The notes beneath the pieces are model-generated. The model had not been told where the DNA came from and made no database searches. It saw only the letters and a program-made list of their open reading frames with translations. A DNA stretch of 64,000 nt from an uncultured Lachnospiraceae bacterium (GTDB taxonomy: Bacteria; Bacillota; Clostridia; Lachnospirales; Lachnospiraceae): positions 124,514 through 188,513 of the forward strand of contig ONAZ01000003.1 in NCBI GenBank assembly GCA_900315945.1, read 5' to 3'. Below are positions 35,466-44,501 of the stretch, in pieces (position 1 is the stretch's first letter; the number at the start of each line of letters is the position of its first letter). The position numbers were made by a program, and so were the translations under genes.

Positions 35466-36041
35466 CTATATAACACCTGAGAATCCAAAGAACGCCATTG
35501 CCATAAGACCAGCAGTTATAAGAACAAGCGCCGAGCCTCTAAATGGCTTAGGAATATCATTGTATTCAATTTTCTCTCTAATGCCAGCCATAATTATAAT
35601 TGCAATTGCAAAACCAACTGCAGTACCAAAACCATTAACAACTGACTCTAGAATATCGTATTCATTTGTAACATTTTTAAGAGCTACACCAAGAACAGCA
35701 CAGTTTGTTGTAATAAGAGGAAGATATACACCAAGTGATTTATATAGACTTGGAACCTTCTTTCTCAAGAACATTTCAACAAATTGAACTAATGCAGCAA
35801 TTACCAAAATAAATACTATTGTTTGTAAATATTCAAAACCTGTTGGTACAAGAATGAATTTATATATCAAGCTTGCAACAAGTGATGAAATTGTAATAAC
35901 AAATATTACAGCGCCACCCATACCAGCAGCAGTCTCAGTCTTCTTAGAAACACCAAGGAATGGACAAAGTCCTAAGAATTGGCTAAGCACTACGTTATTA
36001 ACAATAGATGATGCGATTAATATAATAATTAATGTTTTCAT
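35466..36041 (-). CDS. rnfA: Rnf electron transport complex subunit A
   Basis: The 191-residue integral membrane subunit has six helices and the RnfA signatures NNVVLSQFLGLCPFLGVSKK at the start and TTNCAVLGVALKN in mid-protein. It pairs with RnfE and coordinates an intramembrane Fe-S cluster through conserved cysteines (Cys26 and the Cys in TTNCAVLG). It lies between rnfE and rnfB. Confidence 0.97.
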   Translation of the reverse strand: MKTLIIILIASSIVNNVVLSQFLGLCPFLGVSKKTETAAGMGGAVIFVITISSLVASLIYKFILVPTGFEYLQTIVFILVIAALVQFVEMFLRKKVPSLYKSLGVYLPLITTNCAVLGVALKNVTNEYDILESVVNGFGTAVGFAIAIIIMAGIREKIEYNDIPKPFRGSALVLITAGLMAMAFFGFSGVI

Positions 36042-36056
36042 TTATGTGCTCCCCTC

Positions 36057-36812
36057 CTATTCCTCAGATTTTTCTTCTTTTTTATCTTCAACTTTAGCTA
36101 CTTTTTCAACATTTGGCGCTTCACACTTATTTGCACATGAAGCACAATCACCTGCGAGGCAACCTTGAGGAGGTGCAATCTTAACACCTTTCTTCTCTGC
36201 ATTAGCCCTAATCTTATTCATAATAGCAACCAAGAATCCTAATACAAGGAAAGCACCTGGTGCAAGAATGAATATAGAAATTGGAGTATATCCCATTTGT
36301 CCAGTTGATTCATCAGCAAGTGGAAGTAACTGATATCCAAAAATAGCTCCAGAACCAATTAACTCTCTTACAGCGCCAATAATTGTAAGACCTGCTGTAA
36401 ATCCAAGTCCCATACCAATAGCATCAAATATTGATGGAAGTACAGGATTCTTAGAAGCATAACTCTCAGCACGTCCAAGAATTATACAGTTAACAACTAT
36501 AAGCGGAATATAAATTCCAAGTGAATCATATAAATCAGGCAAAAATCCCTGAACTAAGAATTGTACTATTGTTACGAAAGAAGCAACAATTACTATAAAC
36601 GCAGGTATTCTTACTTTATCAGGAATAACCTTACGAAGTGCTGAAATAAATAAGTTGGACATAATAAGAACTACTGTTGTAGATAGTCCCATACCAACAC
36701 CATTCATAGCTGAAGTTGTAACAGCAAGTGTAGGACACATACCAAGCATAAGAATGAATGTTGGATTCTCTTTAATTAAACCATTAAATAAACGTTCTCC
36801 TAATTTACCCAT
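36057..36812 (-). CDS. rnfE: Rnf electron transport complex subunit E with Cys-rich tail
   Basis: The 251-residue membrane subunit starts FNGLIKENPTFILMLGMCPTLAVTTSAMNG and has VVNCIILGRAESYASKN, both typical of RnfE. The protein extends past the last helix with a soluble tail of about 45 residues. The tail carries four cysteines (218, 223, 226, 230, as CLAGDCASCANKC) and a charged Glu/Lys end. E. coli-type RnfE lacks this. The spacing could bind a metal or a cluster; this is inference. It shares one base with the rnfG stop. Confidence 0.95.
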   Translation of the reverse strand: MGKLGERLFNGLIKENPTFILMLGMCPTLAVTTSAMNGVGMGLSTTVVLIMSNLFISALRKVIPDKVRIPAFIVIVASFVTIVQFLVQGFLPDLYDSLGIYIPLIVVNCIILGRAESYASKNPVLPSIFDAIGMGLGFTAGLTIIGAVRELIGSGAIFGYQLLPLADESTGQMGYTPISIFILAPGAFLVLGFLVAIMNKIRANAEKKGVKIAPPQGCLAGDCASCANKCEAPNVEKVAKVEDKKEEKSEE

Positions 36813-37438
36813 TATGCTGCACCTCCTTGTAATAAGCTAGATACATATACAAGACCTGCGTCAACAGCATAAGTAATCGCTTTAGAAGTAATTGTAGCAC
36901 CAGAGATAGCCTGAATTGTATTATCTTCTCCGCCACCAGTCTTTGATACTTCTAATGTAGTTGCTTTTATGCCTTTAAACTGATCTTTGAACTTGTCATC
37001 TTGAGCTTTCATACCAAGGCCAGGGGTTTCGTTAATCTCAGTAATTGAGTATCCATTAAGAATTCCATCTTTTGTGACACCCATAGAGAACACAAGATCA
37101 CCACCGTAACCTGCTTTAGATTTCATTGTAACAACATAACCAAGTAAATTATTACTTGCATCAACAGCTTTAACACAATTAACAACTTCACAAGTTGTAA
37201 CTGTTCCGTCTGTATAGCCCTTCGCGCTAATAATATCATTAGCCTTATCAGCATCGAAATTCTCTAAATCAACGAATGAATCAGCTGTTTCAAATACTTC
37301 TTTGTATGCTTCCTGCTTAGCTTTCTCACTAGCTTCTGCTATTGGCTCTTTAGTTACTTCATATACCACACCAAGAGCACAGCCTGCTATTAAAGTAATT
37401 AGAGTTAAAACAAGTGCATCTTTAACGATTTTATTCAT
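36812..37438 (-). CDS. rnfG: Rnf electron transport complex subunit G
   Basis: This 208-residue protein has one N-terminal helix and an extracytoplasmic FMN-binding domain. The flavinylation motif ISGATITS is at residues 178-185, with the expected acceptor Thr182, and GLGMKAQDDKFKDQFKG precedes it. ApbE, encoded about 3 kb past the operon end, is the likely modifying enzyme. It overlaps rnfD by 8 bp. Confidence 0.96.
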   Translation of the reverse strand: MNKIVKDALVLTLITLIAGCALGVVYEVTKEPIAEASEKAKQEAYKEVFETADSFVDLENFDADKANDIISAKGYTDGTVTTCEVVNCVKAVDASNNLLGYVVTMKSKAGYGGDLVFSMGVTKDGILNGYSITEINETPGLGMKAQDDKFKDQFKGIKATTLEVSKTGGGEDNTIQAISGATITSKAITYAVDAGLVYVSSLLQGGAA

Positions 37439-38378
37439 CTTCTTTTACCTCCTTTACTTTAGTAATACCAAAAGCTCTAGGAATTGTAATCTTCTCAATT
37501 AGTGGAACAACAAGGTTACCAATAATAATTGCATATGATACTCCCTCAGCAGAAGAACCAAATATACGGAAGATTCCAGTAAGAATACCAAGTAAAATAC
37601 CAAAAATAATCTTACCTAGTGGCGTAATCGGGCTTGTTACGTAATCTGTAGCCATGAAGAATGCGCCAAGAATTAAACCACCACCACATAAATGCTCAAT
37701 TAAGAATGTAACATCAAAACCATGTCCTCCAAATAACATGATAAATAATGCAAATGTCAAAATATATGCACCAGGTATTCTTATATCAATTATACCCATT
37801 AGAATTAAGAATATCGCTCCAACAAGTAGGCAAATAACAGAGGTCTCACCTATTGTTCCTGCTTCAGTACCAAGAAGCATCTTAAGTGGCTCAACACTTT
37901 GGCCATCCTTAAGTAATGCTAAAGGTGTAGCTTCTGTAATTCCATCATATGTAAAGCTAGTCATTTGACTCGCAAATGAAATCACAAGAAAAACTCTTGC
38001 ACCAAGGGCAGGATTCATAAAGTTTTGACCTAGACCGCCAAATAAACATTTAACAACAACGATAGCAAACACACCACCAATTACAGCTTGCCACCATGGC
38101 AATGTATGTGGCAGGTTAAGTGCTAATAATAGACCTGTTACAACCGCACTCAAATCTGTTATTGTATTATCCTTCTTAACAATAAGATTAAATAACCATT
38201 CAGATAATACGCAACTTGCAATAGTAACAAGAATTAAGATTAATGCTTTATATCCAAAATTATATATACCAAATAACGTGGCTGGTAATAAAGAAATAAG
38301 AACACAAAGCATTATTTTCTGTGTGTCCATCCTTCCTCTTACGTGAGGAGATGATGAAACATTAAACATTTTATCCAT
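37431..38378 (-). CDS. rnfD: Rnf electron transport complex subunit D
   Basis: The 315-residue polytopic subunit contains SSSPHVRGRMDTQKIM at the N terminus, FGGLGQNFMNPALGARVF, and the likely FMN-accepting Thr151 in TEATPLALLKDG. A C-terminal MATDYVTSPITPLGK follows. It forms the flavin-containing membrane core with RnfG. It overlaps rnfG by 8 bp and follows rnfC by 16 bp. Confidence 0.96.
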   Translation of the reverse strand: MDKMFNVSSSPHVRGRMDTQKIMLCVLISLLPATLFGIYNFGYKALILILVTIASCVLSEWLFNLIVKKDNTITDLSAVVTGLLLALNLPHTLPWWQAVIGGVFAIVVVKCLFGGLGQNFMNPALGARVFLVISFASQMTSFTYDGITEATPLALLKDGQSVEPLKMLLGTEAGTIGETSVICLLVGAIFLILMGIIDIRIPGAYILTFALFIMLFGGHGFDVTFLIEHLCGGGLILGAFFMATDYVTSPITPLGKIIFGILLGILTGIFRIFGSSAEGVSYAIIIGNLVVPLIEKITIPRAFGITKVKEVKEDE

Positions 38379-38394
38379 TTAAATAATTACCTCC

Positions 38395-39717
38395 TTACTT
38401 CTTATTTCTCTTATCTGCTAGAATTTGCTTCTTCATAGTCTTAATTGATTGAGCAAGATGTTTTCTAGCCGGACACATAAATGTACAGCTTCCACATTCA
38501 ATACATTCAAGGCCATACCATTTCTCATATTCTTCTTTTCTACCAGTCTCAGCAAACTTAGCAAGCTTAGATGGTATCAAGTTCTCAGGGCAGGCTTCTA
38601 CACATCTACCACAATTAATACAATTAGAAGTCTTATACATAGATGCTTCATCCACATCAAGACAAACAAGAGCTGATGTTGTCTTTGTTGTAGGAATCTT
38701 GGCATCTTTTATAGCAAATCCCATCATAGGACCGCCGGCAACCATCTTCTTACAATCCTTCATAAAGCCACCAGACTCTTCTAAGAATTCTTCAAAAGAT
38801 GTACCCATATACATATCATAGTTTCTAGGCTCTGTAACAGCACCACCTGTAACTGTAAATATACGATTCATAACAGGCTTTCCTTCAACTACAGCATTAT
38901 ATATTGCAACCATTGTCTCAACATTATCAACAATACATCCTGCATCAGCTGGAAGCATCTTAGCGTTAATAGCACGTTTTGTACATGCATATATTAATTG
39001 ACGTTCCCCTCCTTGTGGATACTTTGTTCTAAGAGGAACAACAACCATTCTCTCTTCATCCTTAATTAGATTATTAAGTTTTGCAATACAATCAGGCTTA
39101 TTATCCTCAACACCAAATACACCTAATGCTTCAGGGAACAATTGAAGTACTACCTTCATTCCACCAACGAGCTTCTCAGGATTCTCCATCATCCTTCTGT
39201 AATCAGCTGTAAGATATGGTTCACATTCTGCGCAGTTAGCAATAATATGATCAATATCATCTGGATTCTTTGGCGATAGTTTTACATGGGTTGGGAATCC
39301 AGCACCTCCCATACCTACAACACCTGCTTCTTTAATCTTGCCGATTATCTCTTCGTTAGAAAGTGAAGTATAATCTTCACATGGGGCAAAACCAGTTTCA
39401 GTGTATGCGCCATCATTCTCAATAATAATTGAATTAACCATATCACCAATTGCAACTCTTCTTGGTTCAATAGCTTTGACAGTGCCTGATACAGATGAAT
39501 AAATTGGAGATGATACAAATCCACCTGCTTCAGCTATCTTTTGACCACGAAGAACAATATCGCCCACATTTACAATTGGGGACGCCGGCGCACCAATATG
39601 CTGCGATAAAGGAAATACTAATTCACCTTTAGGGAGATATTTGCGAACTGGCTTGGCCTTAGATAATTCCTTGCCATCATATGGATGGACGCCACCTTTA
39701 AACGTCATGATACCCAT
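38395..39717 (-). CDS. rnfC: Rnf electron transport complex subunit C
   Basis: The 440-residue peripheral subunit starts with the barrel-sandwich region (TFKGGVHPYDGKELSKAKPV) and has the nucleotide/FMN loop GMGGAGFPTHVKL. It ends with two ferredoxin motifs, CINCGRCVEACPENL and CIECGSCTFMCPARK. It carries the NAD(H) site of the complex, which links reduced ferredoxin to NAD and pumps ions. It is the first gene of the operon. The start at 39717 has GAGAGG ten bases upstream. Confidence 0.96.
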   Translation of the reverse strand: MGIMTFKGGVHPYDGKELSKAKPVRKYLPKGELVFPLSQHIGAPASPIVNVGDIVLRGQKIAEAGGFVSSPIYSSVSGTVKAIEPRRVAIGDMVNSIIIENDGAYTETGFAPCEDYTSLSNEEIIGKIKEAGVVGMGGAGFPTHVKLSPKNPDDIDHIIANCAECEPYLTADYRRMMENPEKLVGGMKVVLQLFPEALGVFGVEDNKPDCIAKLNNLIKDEERMVVVPLRTKYPQGGERQLIYACTKRAINAKMLPADAGCIVDNVETMVAIYNAVVEGKPVMNRIFTVTGGAVTEPRNYDMYMGTSFEEFLEESGGFMKDCKKMVAGGPMMGFAIKDAKIPTTKTTSALVCLDVDEASMYKTSNCINCGRCVEACPENLIPSKLAKFAETGRKEEYEKWYGLECIECGSCTFMCPARKHLAQSIKTMKKQILADKRNKK

Positions 39718-39745
39718 AATTCGTTTTCCTCTCTTTCATTAAAAT

Positions 39746-39799
39746 TGTGGATATTCCACAGTTAATATCTATTATAACACTTTATTAGTCGTTAAATAA
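39746..39799 (-). promoter_or_regulatory. Candidate rnf operon promoter and a dyad in its leader
   Basis: On the minus strand TATAAT (39776-39771) is a perfect -10 box, with TTATTT 17 bases upstream (39799-39794). Ten bases past the -10 lies the dyad TGTGGA-TAT-TCCACA (39746-39760), close to the start of the transcript. It could be an operator or a 5' RNA hairpin. The regulator is unknown; it does not match the Rex box. Confidence 0.5.
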
Positions 39800-39865
39800 A
39801 TAACTATTGCATTTTTTGTATTATTTTTTACACATTTTGATGATTTTTTTGTTAAAATATCAAAT

Positions 39866-40942
39866 ATGAAAATAATTAACAAGATATACGACAAACCAAT
39901 AGCAAATGAGGAATTAAAATATCTTAATAACAACACCTGCTTATTAGATATTGAGACAACTGGTTTTTCTAGAGAGGCGAATCACATTTATATGATTGGC
40001 CTTGCCAGGTTAGAGAATGACATGGTAAAAATTACTCTTCTATTTGCAGATAAAAGAACTGAAGAAAAAGACATTCTATATGAATTCATGAATTATTCTA
40101 AAGATATTCAGAGATTCATATCATTTAATGGAATAACTTTTGATTTCCCATTTATAACAAAGAGAATGATTCATTACAATATTGATTATGACTATATGCA
40201 ATATGAGCACTTAGACATATATAAAGAATGTAAAAATTTAAAGGAAATGCTATGCCTAAGTAACTTAAAGCAAAAAACCTTCGAAGCCTTCCTCGGCATT
40301 GATAGAGAAGATGAATATAGTGGCGGCGAATTAATTAGCCAGTATAAATCATACGAAAAATGCAAAGACGAAGAATGTCTCAAAAATCTCATAACACATA
40401 ACCTTGAAGATGTTAAAGGAATGGTAGATCTTCTAATAATTCTTCGATATCTTCATATAACAGATAATTTAGAGAACTCTACTATCGAGAATATAACAAA
40501 TAATGAAAATGAAATTACAGCCACAATTAAGACTGATTACGAAATTCCAAAAAGATTTGTTATTAAATCTACATTTTATTATATCATATTCGAAAATAAT
40601 TTAATCAAAATTATATTAAAGCCTTTTTGTGGAACGCTTAAATATTATTTAAAAGACTACAGAAATTATATGTATTTATTAAATGAAGATATAATTATAC
40701 CCAAACAACTTTTAAATGATAATAACAAAAAAAATGCTGTGCCAGCAAAGAAAAACAATTGTTATGTAGAGGCAGATGGATTATTCATGCCAATATATGA
40801 TAGCACACTCTTCGAAGAGGAAAAGCTTTATAAAGAAGATTTAACTTCCAAAGAGTCATTTATTAATATCTCTTCTAAGATGTGTGATGCTATTTATCTC
40901 CACAAATACATTATTCACATTATTAAATATAGATTAAATTAA
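39866..40942 (+). CDS. RNase H-like domain protein (YprB-type predicted exonuclease)
   Basis: Residues 20-195 form a DEDD-type nuclease fold: DIETTG (28-33), FNGITFDFPF (87-96) and HNLEDVKGM (178-186). The catalytic acids are all present, so 3'-5' exonuclease action on nucleic acid is likely. The last 160 residues are not recognised; they are Asn/Ile/Lys-rich and lack TPR-like periodicity. It is one of the few plus-strand genes, divergent from rnf and followed by a strong hairpin. Confidence 0.8.
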   Translation: MKIINKIYDKPIANEELKYLNNNTCLLDIETTGFSREANHIYMIGLARLENDMVKITLLFADKRTEEKDILYEFMNYSKDIQRFISFNGITFDFPFITKRMIHYNIDYDYMQYEHLDIYKECKNLKEMLCLSNLKQKTFEAFLGIDREDEYSGGELISQYKSYEKCKDEECLKNLITHNLEDVKGMVDLLIILRYLHITDNLENSTIENITNNENEITATIKTDYEIPKRFVIKSTFYYIIFENNLIKIILKPFCGTLKYYLKDYRNYMYLLNEDIIIPKQLLNDNNKKNAVPAKKNNCYVEADGLFMPIYDSTLFEEEKLYKEDLTSKESFINISSKMCDAIYLHKYIIHIIKYRLN

Positions 40943-40960
40943 TTCAATTTATTTTTTTCA

Positions 40961-40992
40961 TAAAAAACACCCGCCTACTTAGGCGGGTGTTT
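40961..40992 (-). terminator. Terminator at the cheR end, shared with the convergent plus-strand gene
   Basis: AACACCCGCCTA (40966-40977) pairs perfectly with TAGGCGGGTGTT (40980-40991). On the minus strand the stem is followed by six T (complement of 40962-40967), ending the cmk-ispH-rpsA-cheR side. The plus strand has a weaker T tract but the same stem. Confidence 0.85.
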
Positions 40993-40996
40993 AGTC

Positions 40997-41773
40997 TTAT
41001 TTATCTTTTTCATAATAGAATGAATATCTTCTCTTATATCCTAGTTTTGCATAATCGATAATTTGCTCTGTATTACCAATAAACAGGATTCCATTCTTCT
41101 TAAGAGATTTGGCAAATTTGCCATATACTTCAAACTTAGCTTCATCAGTAAAGTATATAAGAACATTTCTACATACAATCAAATCACAATCATCAAAGTA
41201 TTGATCTCTTAACAGATTATGTTGACGAAACTCAACACAATTCTTAATCTTCTCATCTATCTGATAAGATGGACCTACTTTAGTAAAATATTTCTTCTTA
41301 TACTCTTCAGGAACATTGGCAATACTCTTCTCACTATAAAGACCAACTTTAGCTTGAGCAAGAATCTGCTTATCAATATCTGTTGCAATGATCTTAATCT
41401 GAGATAAATCAATGTATTTAGACAAAGCCATTACTAATGAATATGGTTCATCACCTGTGGAGCAAGCTGCACTCCATATCTTAAGCCTTTTGCCAAACTT
41501 ACTAATAAGCTCAGGGACAAATTCACCTACAAATAAATCCCACTGTTCCGGATTTCTGTAAAATTCAGAAACATTAATGGTAAGAAAGCCTACAAATTCT
41601 TCAAATGCATCTTTATCATCTTTAAGAAGTTTAACGTAATCTTTATAATTACTAACGCTACGCTTTGAAATAAGACTGTCAATACGACGTTTCATTTGCT
41701 TCTCTTTATATGCATTAAGATCAATCTTAGTCAGGCTATATACATCTTTTTTAAAATCTTCATAATTATCCAT
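40997..41773 (-). CDS. cheR: CheR-type protein-glutamate methyltransferase
   Basis: The 258-residue protein has a helical CheR_N domain (residues 5-60) and an AdoMet methyltransferase domain with IWSAACSTGDEPYSLVMAL and CDLIVCRNVLIYF. It methylates receptor glutamates in chemotaxis. The start is the ATG at 41773 with AGGAA upstream, not the TTG six bases earlier. It stands alone, without other che genes, 14 bp after the S1-domain gene. Confidence 0.92.
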   Translation of the reverse strand: MDNYEDFKKDVYSLTKIDLNAYKEKQMKRRIDSLISKRSVSNYKDYVKLLKDDKDAFEEFVGFLTINVSEFYRNPEQWDLFVGEFVPELISKFGKRLKIWSAACSTGDEPYSLVMALSKYIDLSQIKIIATDIDKQILAQAKVGLYSEKSIANVPEEYKKKYFTKVGPSYQIDEKIKNCVEFRQHNLLRDQYFDDCDLIVCRNVLIYFTDEAKFEVYGKFAKSLKKNGILFIGNTEQIIDYAKLGYKRRYSFYYEKDK

Positions 41774-41787
41774 AAGCAAGATTCCTA

Positions 41788-42933
41788 TTATTCTTCTTCC
41801 TTAGCTGCTTCGTTCTCTAATTCATTTGCAACCTTCTCGATATCAACATCAGCAACATCTGCATCATCATCAGATTCTTCATCTTCAATTAATGCTTTCA
41901 TACTAAGTGAAATCTTATGTCCATCTTCTTTATAATCAGTAATCTTTGCTTCAATTTCCTGACCAATTTCAAGTACATCTTCTGGTTTTGCAACATGATC
42001 TTTAGAGATCTGAGATACATGAAGAAGTGCATCAACATTCTCTGCGATCTGAACAAAAGCTCCAAAGTCAGTCATTCTAGCAACTTTACCCTTAACAACA
42101 GAACCAACAGGGAAATCTTTCTCTATATTAGCCCAAGGATCTTCATCTGGGAATTTTGCACTTAAAGCAATCTTATTGCCATTAATCTCTTTTACAAATA
42201 CTCTTACTTCATCACCTACATTAAATACCTTCTTAGGATTCTCAATTCTTGTCCAAGATATTTCTGAGATATGAAGTAATCCGTCAACACCACCAAGGTC
42301 AATAAATGCGCCAAAATCAGTAAGATTCTTGACTTTACCTTCAATAACATCACCAACCTTAAGAGTTGATAACAATTCTTCCATCTTCTGTGATTTCTCT
42401 GCAACAAGAAGCTGCTTTCTGTCACCAATAATTCTTCTCTTACGAGGATTGAATTCAGTAATAACAAAAGAAATCTCTTGTCCTTTATATTGATTAAGAT
42501 CTCTAACAAATGTATCAGATACAAGGCTTGCAGGAATAAATACTCTTGTCTCATCAACAAGAACACCAAGTCCTCCATTAAGAATCTGTGTCACCTCAGC
42601 TGTAATAACTTCCTGATTCTCATATGCCTTCTCAAGCTTTTCATTTCCTTTAACCTGAGCAAGTCTCTTATAAGACAAATTAACCTGTCCTTCACCATCA
42701 TTTACTTTAGTAACAATAGCTTCTAATGGATCACCTTCTTTAACGACTGTTGTAAGATCTAGATTGTCATCATTAGTATACTCACGACGTGTAATTATTC
42801 CATCAGATTTATATCCGATATTAAGAACAATTTCATCAGGTTTAACACTAATAACAGTTCCCTCGACTACATCTCCATTTTTTATTGTTTTAAAAGAATC
42901 ATTTAACATTTGTTCAAAACTCATTTCTGACAT
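41788..42933 (-). CDS. rpsA: S1 RNA-binding domain protein (ribosomal S1-like)
   Basis: The 381-residue protein contains four S1 domains, starting at about residues 15 (GDVVEGTVISVKPDEIVLN), 105, 195 (GDVIEGKVKNLTDFGAFID) and 280 (GSVVKGKVARMTDFGAFVQ). A strongly acidic tail follows. E. coli S1 has six domains; four is usual in Firmicutes. In some Clostridia this protein is fused to IspH. Here the genes are separate but overlap by 13 bp, so their translation is probably coupled. Confidence 0.9.
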   Translation of the reverse strand: MSEMSFEQMLNDSFKTIKNGDVVEGTVISVKPDEIVLNIGYKSDGIITRREYTNDDNLDLTTVVKEGDPLEAIVTKVNDGEGQVNLSYKRLAQVKGNEKLEKAYENQEVITAEVTQILNGGLGVLVDETRVFIPASLVSDTFVRDLNQYKGQEISFVITEFNPRKRRIIGDRKQLLVAEKSQKMEELLSTLKVGDVIEGKVKNLTDFGAFIDLGGVDGLLHISEISWTRIENPKKVFNVGDEVRVFVKEINGNKIALSAKFPDEDPWANIEKDFPVGSVVKGKVARMTDFGAFVQIAENVDALLHVSQISKDHVAKPEDVLEIGQEIEAKITDYKEDGHKISLSMKALIEDEESDDDADVADVDIEKVANELENEAAKEEE

Positions 42934-43772
42934 TGTTTTTGAACCTCCTCAATTATATTATTTGGGGTTGATGCCCCTGCTGTAATACCGACATAATTAA
43001 TGGATTGCATAATCGACAAATCTAAATCCTCTTTTGTCTGAATAAAGTAAGTCTTGTCACACTCTTTACAACATATTTCATACAATTTCTGTGTATTAGA
43101 ACTAGTCTTACCGCCAATAACCAACATCATATCAACAGACGCCGAAAGCTCTTTCGCTTCTTTCTGACGTTCAAAAGTTGCATTGCATATTGTATTCACA
43201 GCAATTATATCATAACCTTTTTGCTCTATGATTTCAACAAATTCTTGAAATTTCTTATAGTTAAAAGTTGTCTGACTCACAATACATATTTTCTTGTGGC
43301 CATGGTACTCAAAATCTCTTGCTTGTTCAATATCAGAAATCACCTTAACATCCTCAGTTTCTGACCATCCAACAATGCCTTCAACTTCTGGATGTGTAGG
43401 ATTACCTATTATTATTATATAATAGCCCTCTCTAGATTTCTCTTCCACAATTCTATGAATTTTCTTAACAAAAGGACAAGATGCATCAATCACATCAAAG
43501 CCAGCATTTTCAAGCATATTTTGAACATTTCTAGCGACTCCATGAGACCTTATTATAACAATTCCAGGTTCATAACAAGATATATCTTTTCCTTCTTCAA
43601 TTGGATATACCCCTTTCCTCTTAAAATCTTCTACAACTTCTTCGTTGTGAATTATAGGGCCATATGTATAAATGGGCTTATTGGGATTTTTAGCAATTTC
43701 ATCTTTTACAATATCAACAGCGCGTTTTACACCAAAGCAAAAACCTGCTGATTTAGCAACTTTAACCTTCAA
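42921..43772 (-). CDS. ispH: 4-hydroxy-3-methylbut-2-enyl diphosphate reductase IspH
   Basis: The 283-residue enzyme makes IPP and DMAPP in the last step of the MEP isoprenoid pathway. Its three cluster cysteines are visible in AGFCFGV (Cys12), IDASCPFV and NTICNATFERQ, with the catalytic TxxE-like loop IVSQTTFN. It overlaps the S1 gene by 13 bp, the arrangement expected if the fused form known in other Clostridia arose from joining these genes. Confidence 0.95.
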   Translation of the reverse strand: MKVKVAKSAGFCFGVKRAVDIVKDEIAKNPNKPIYTYGPIIHNEEVVEDFKRKGVYPIEEGKDISCYEPGIVIIRSHGVARNVQNMLENAGFDVIDASCPFVKKIHRIVEEKSREGYYIIIIGNPTHPEVEGIVGWSETEDVKVISDIEQARDFEYHGHKKICIVSQTTFNYKKFQEFVEIIEQKGYDIIAVNTICNATFERQKEAKELSASVDMMLVIGGKTSSNTQKLYEICCKECDKTYFIQTKEDLDLSIMQSINYVGITAGASTPNNIIEEVQKQCQK

Positions 43773-43788
43773 TACACTATACCTCTAA

Positions 43789-44454
43789 TTACATTTTATC
43801 TTTACATAGCTTAGTAATAGCATTAACAACTTCTTCTATTGTCATATTAGAAGAATCAACAAGCACTGCATCTTCAGCCTGTCTTAATGGAGAATTCTCT
43901 CTATGGGAATCTCTGTAATCTCTTTCTTCTATATCTTTTTTTATTTTCTCAAGATCAGGCTTTTCTCCCTTTTCTACAAGCTCTTTATATCTTCTAGATG
44001 CTCTCTCATCTACAGATGCAGTAAGAAACACTTTTACCTGCGCCTCTGGGAGTACACAAGTGCCTATATCTCTTCCATCCATAATAACATCTTTAGACTT
44101 TGCAAGATCTTGTTGAAGGCTTACAAGCTTAGTTCTAACATCTTTAAAAGCACTAGATGCTGAAGCCATATTACCTACTTCTTCAGTTCTAATTAAACCA
44201 GTAACATTTTCACCATTAAGAATAACCTGTTGTTCACCATTAACATAGTCAATAGTTACATTACAATCCTTAACAGCTTCACTAATCCTTTTCTCATCAT
44301 CTTTATCAATACCCTGTCTGATAAAATAAAGGGCAAGGCTTCTATACATAGCTCCTGTATCTACGTATATGAATCCCATTTCCTTTGCAACTTTTTTCGC
44401 AATCGTTGATTTTCCTGCTCCTGCCGGGCCATCTATTGCCACATTCATGCTCAT
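43789..44454 (-). CDS. cmk: Cytidylate kinase
   Basis: The 221-residue protein has the P-loop IDGPAGAGKSTIAKKVAK (7-24), the CMP-binding VDTGAMYRS and DGRDIGTCVLPEA, and the lid RASRRYKE. It phosphorylates CMP and dCMP. AGGAGG lies seven bases before the ATG at 44454. The order cmk-ispH-rpsA is conserved in Clostridia. Confidence 0.95.
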   Translation of the reverse strand: MSMNVAIDGPAGAGKSTIAKKVAKEMGFIYVDTGAMYRSLALYFIRQGIDKDDEKRISEAVKDCNVTIDYVNGEQQVILNGENVTGLIRTEEVGNMASASSAFKDVRTKLVSLQQDLAKSKDVIMDGRDIGTCVLPEAQVKVFLTASVDERASRRYKELVEKGEKPDLEKIKKDIEERDYRDSHRENSPLRQAEDAVLVDSSNMTIEEVVNAITKLCKDKM

Positions 44455-44501
44455 ATTCCTTCCTCCTCTAGAAAATTATATATAATCATTATATTCTCAC
44501 A

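Noticed and set aside
39849-39863. Rex-box-like TTGTTAAAATATCAA before the RNase H-like gene
   Set aside because: Only one half matches the Rex consensus and the other half is degenerate.
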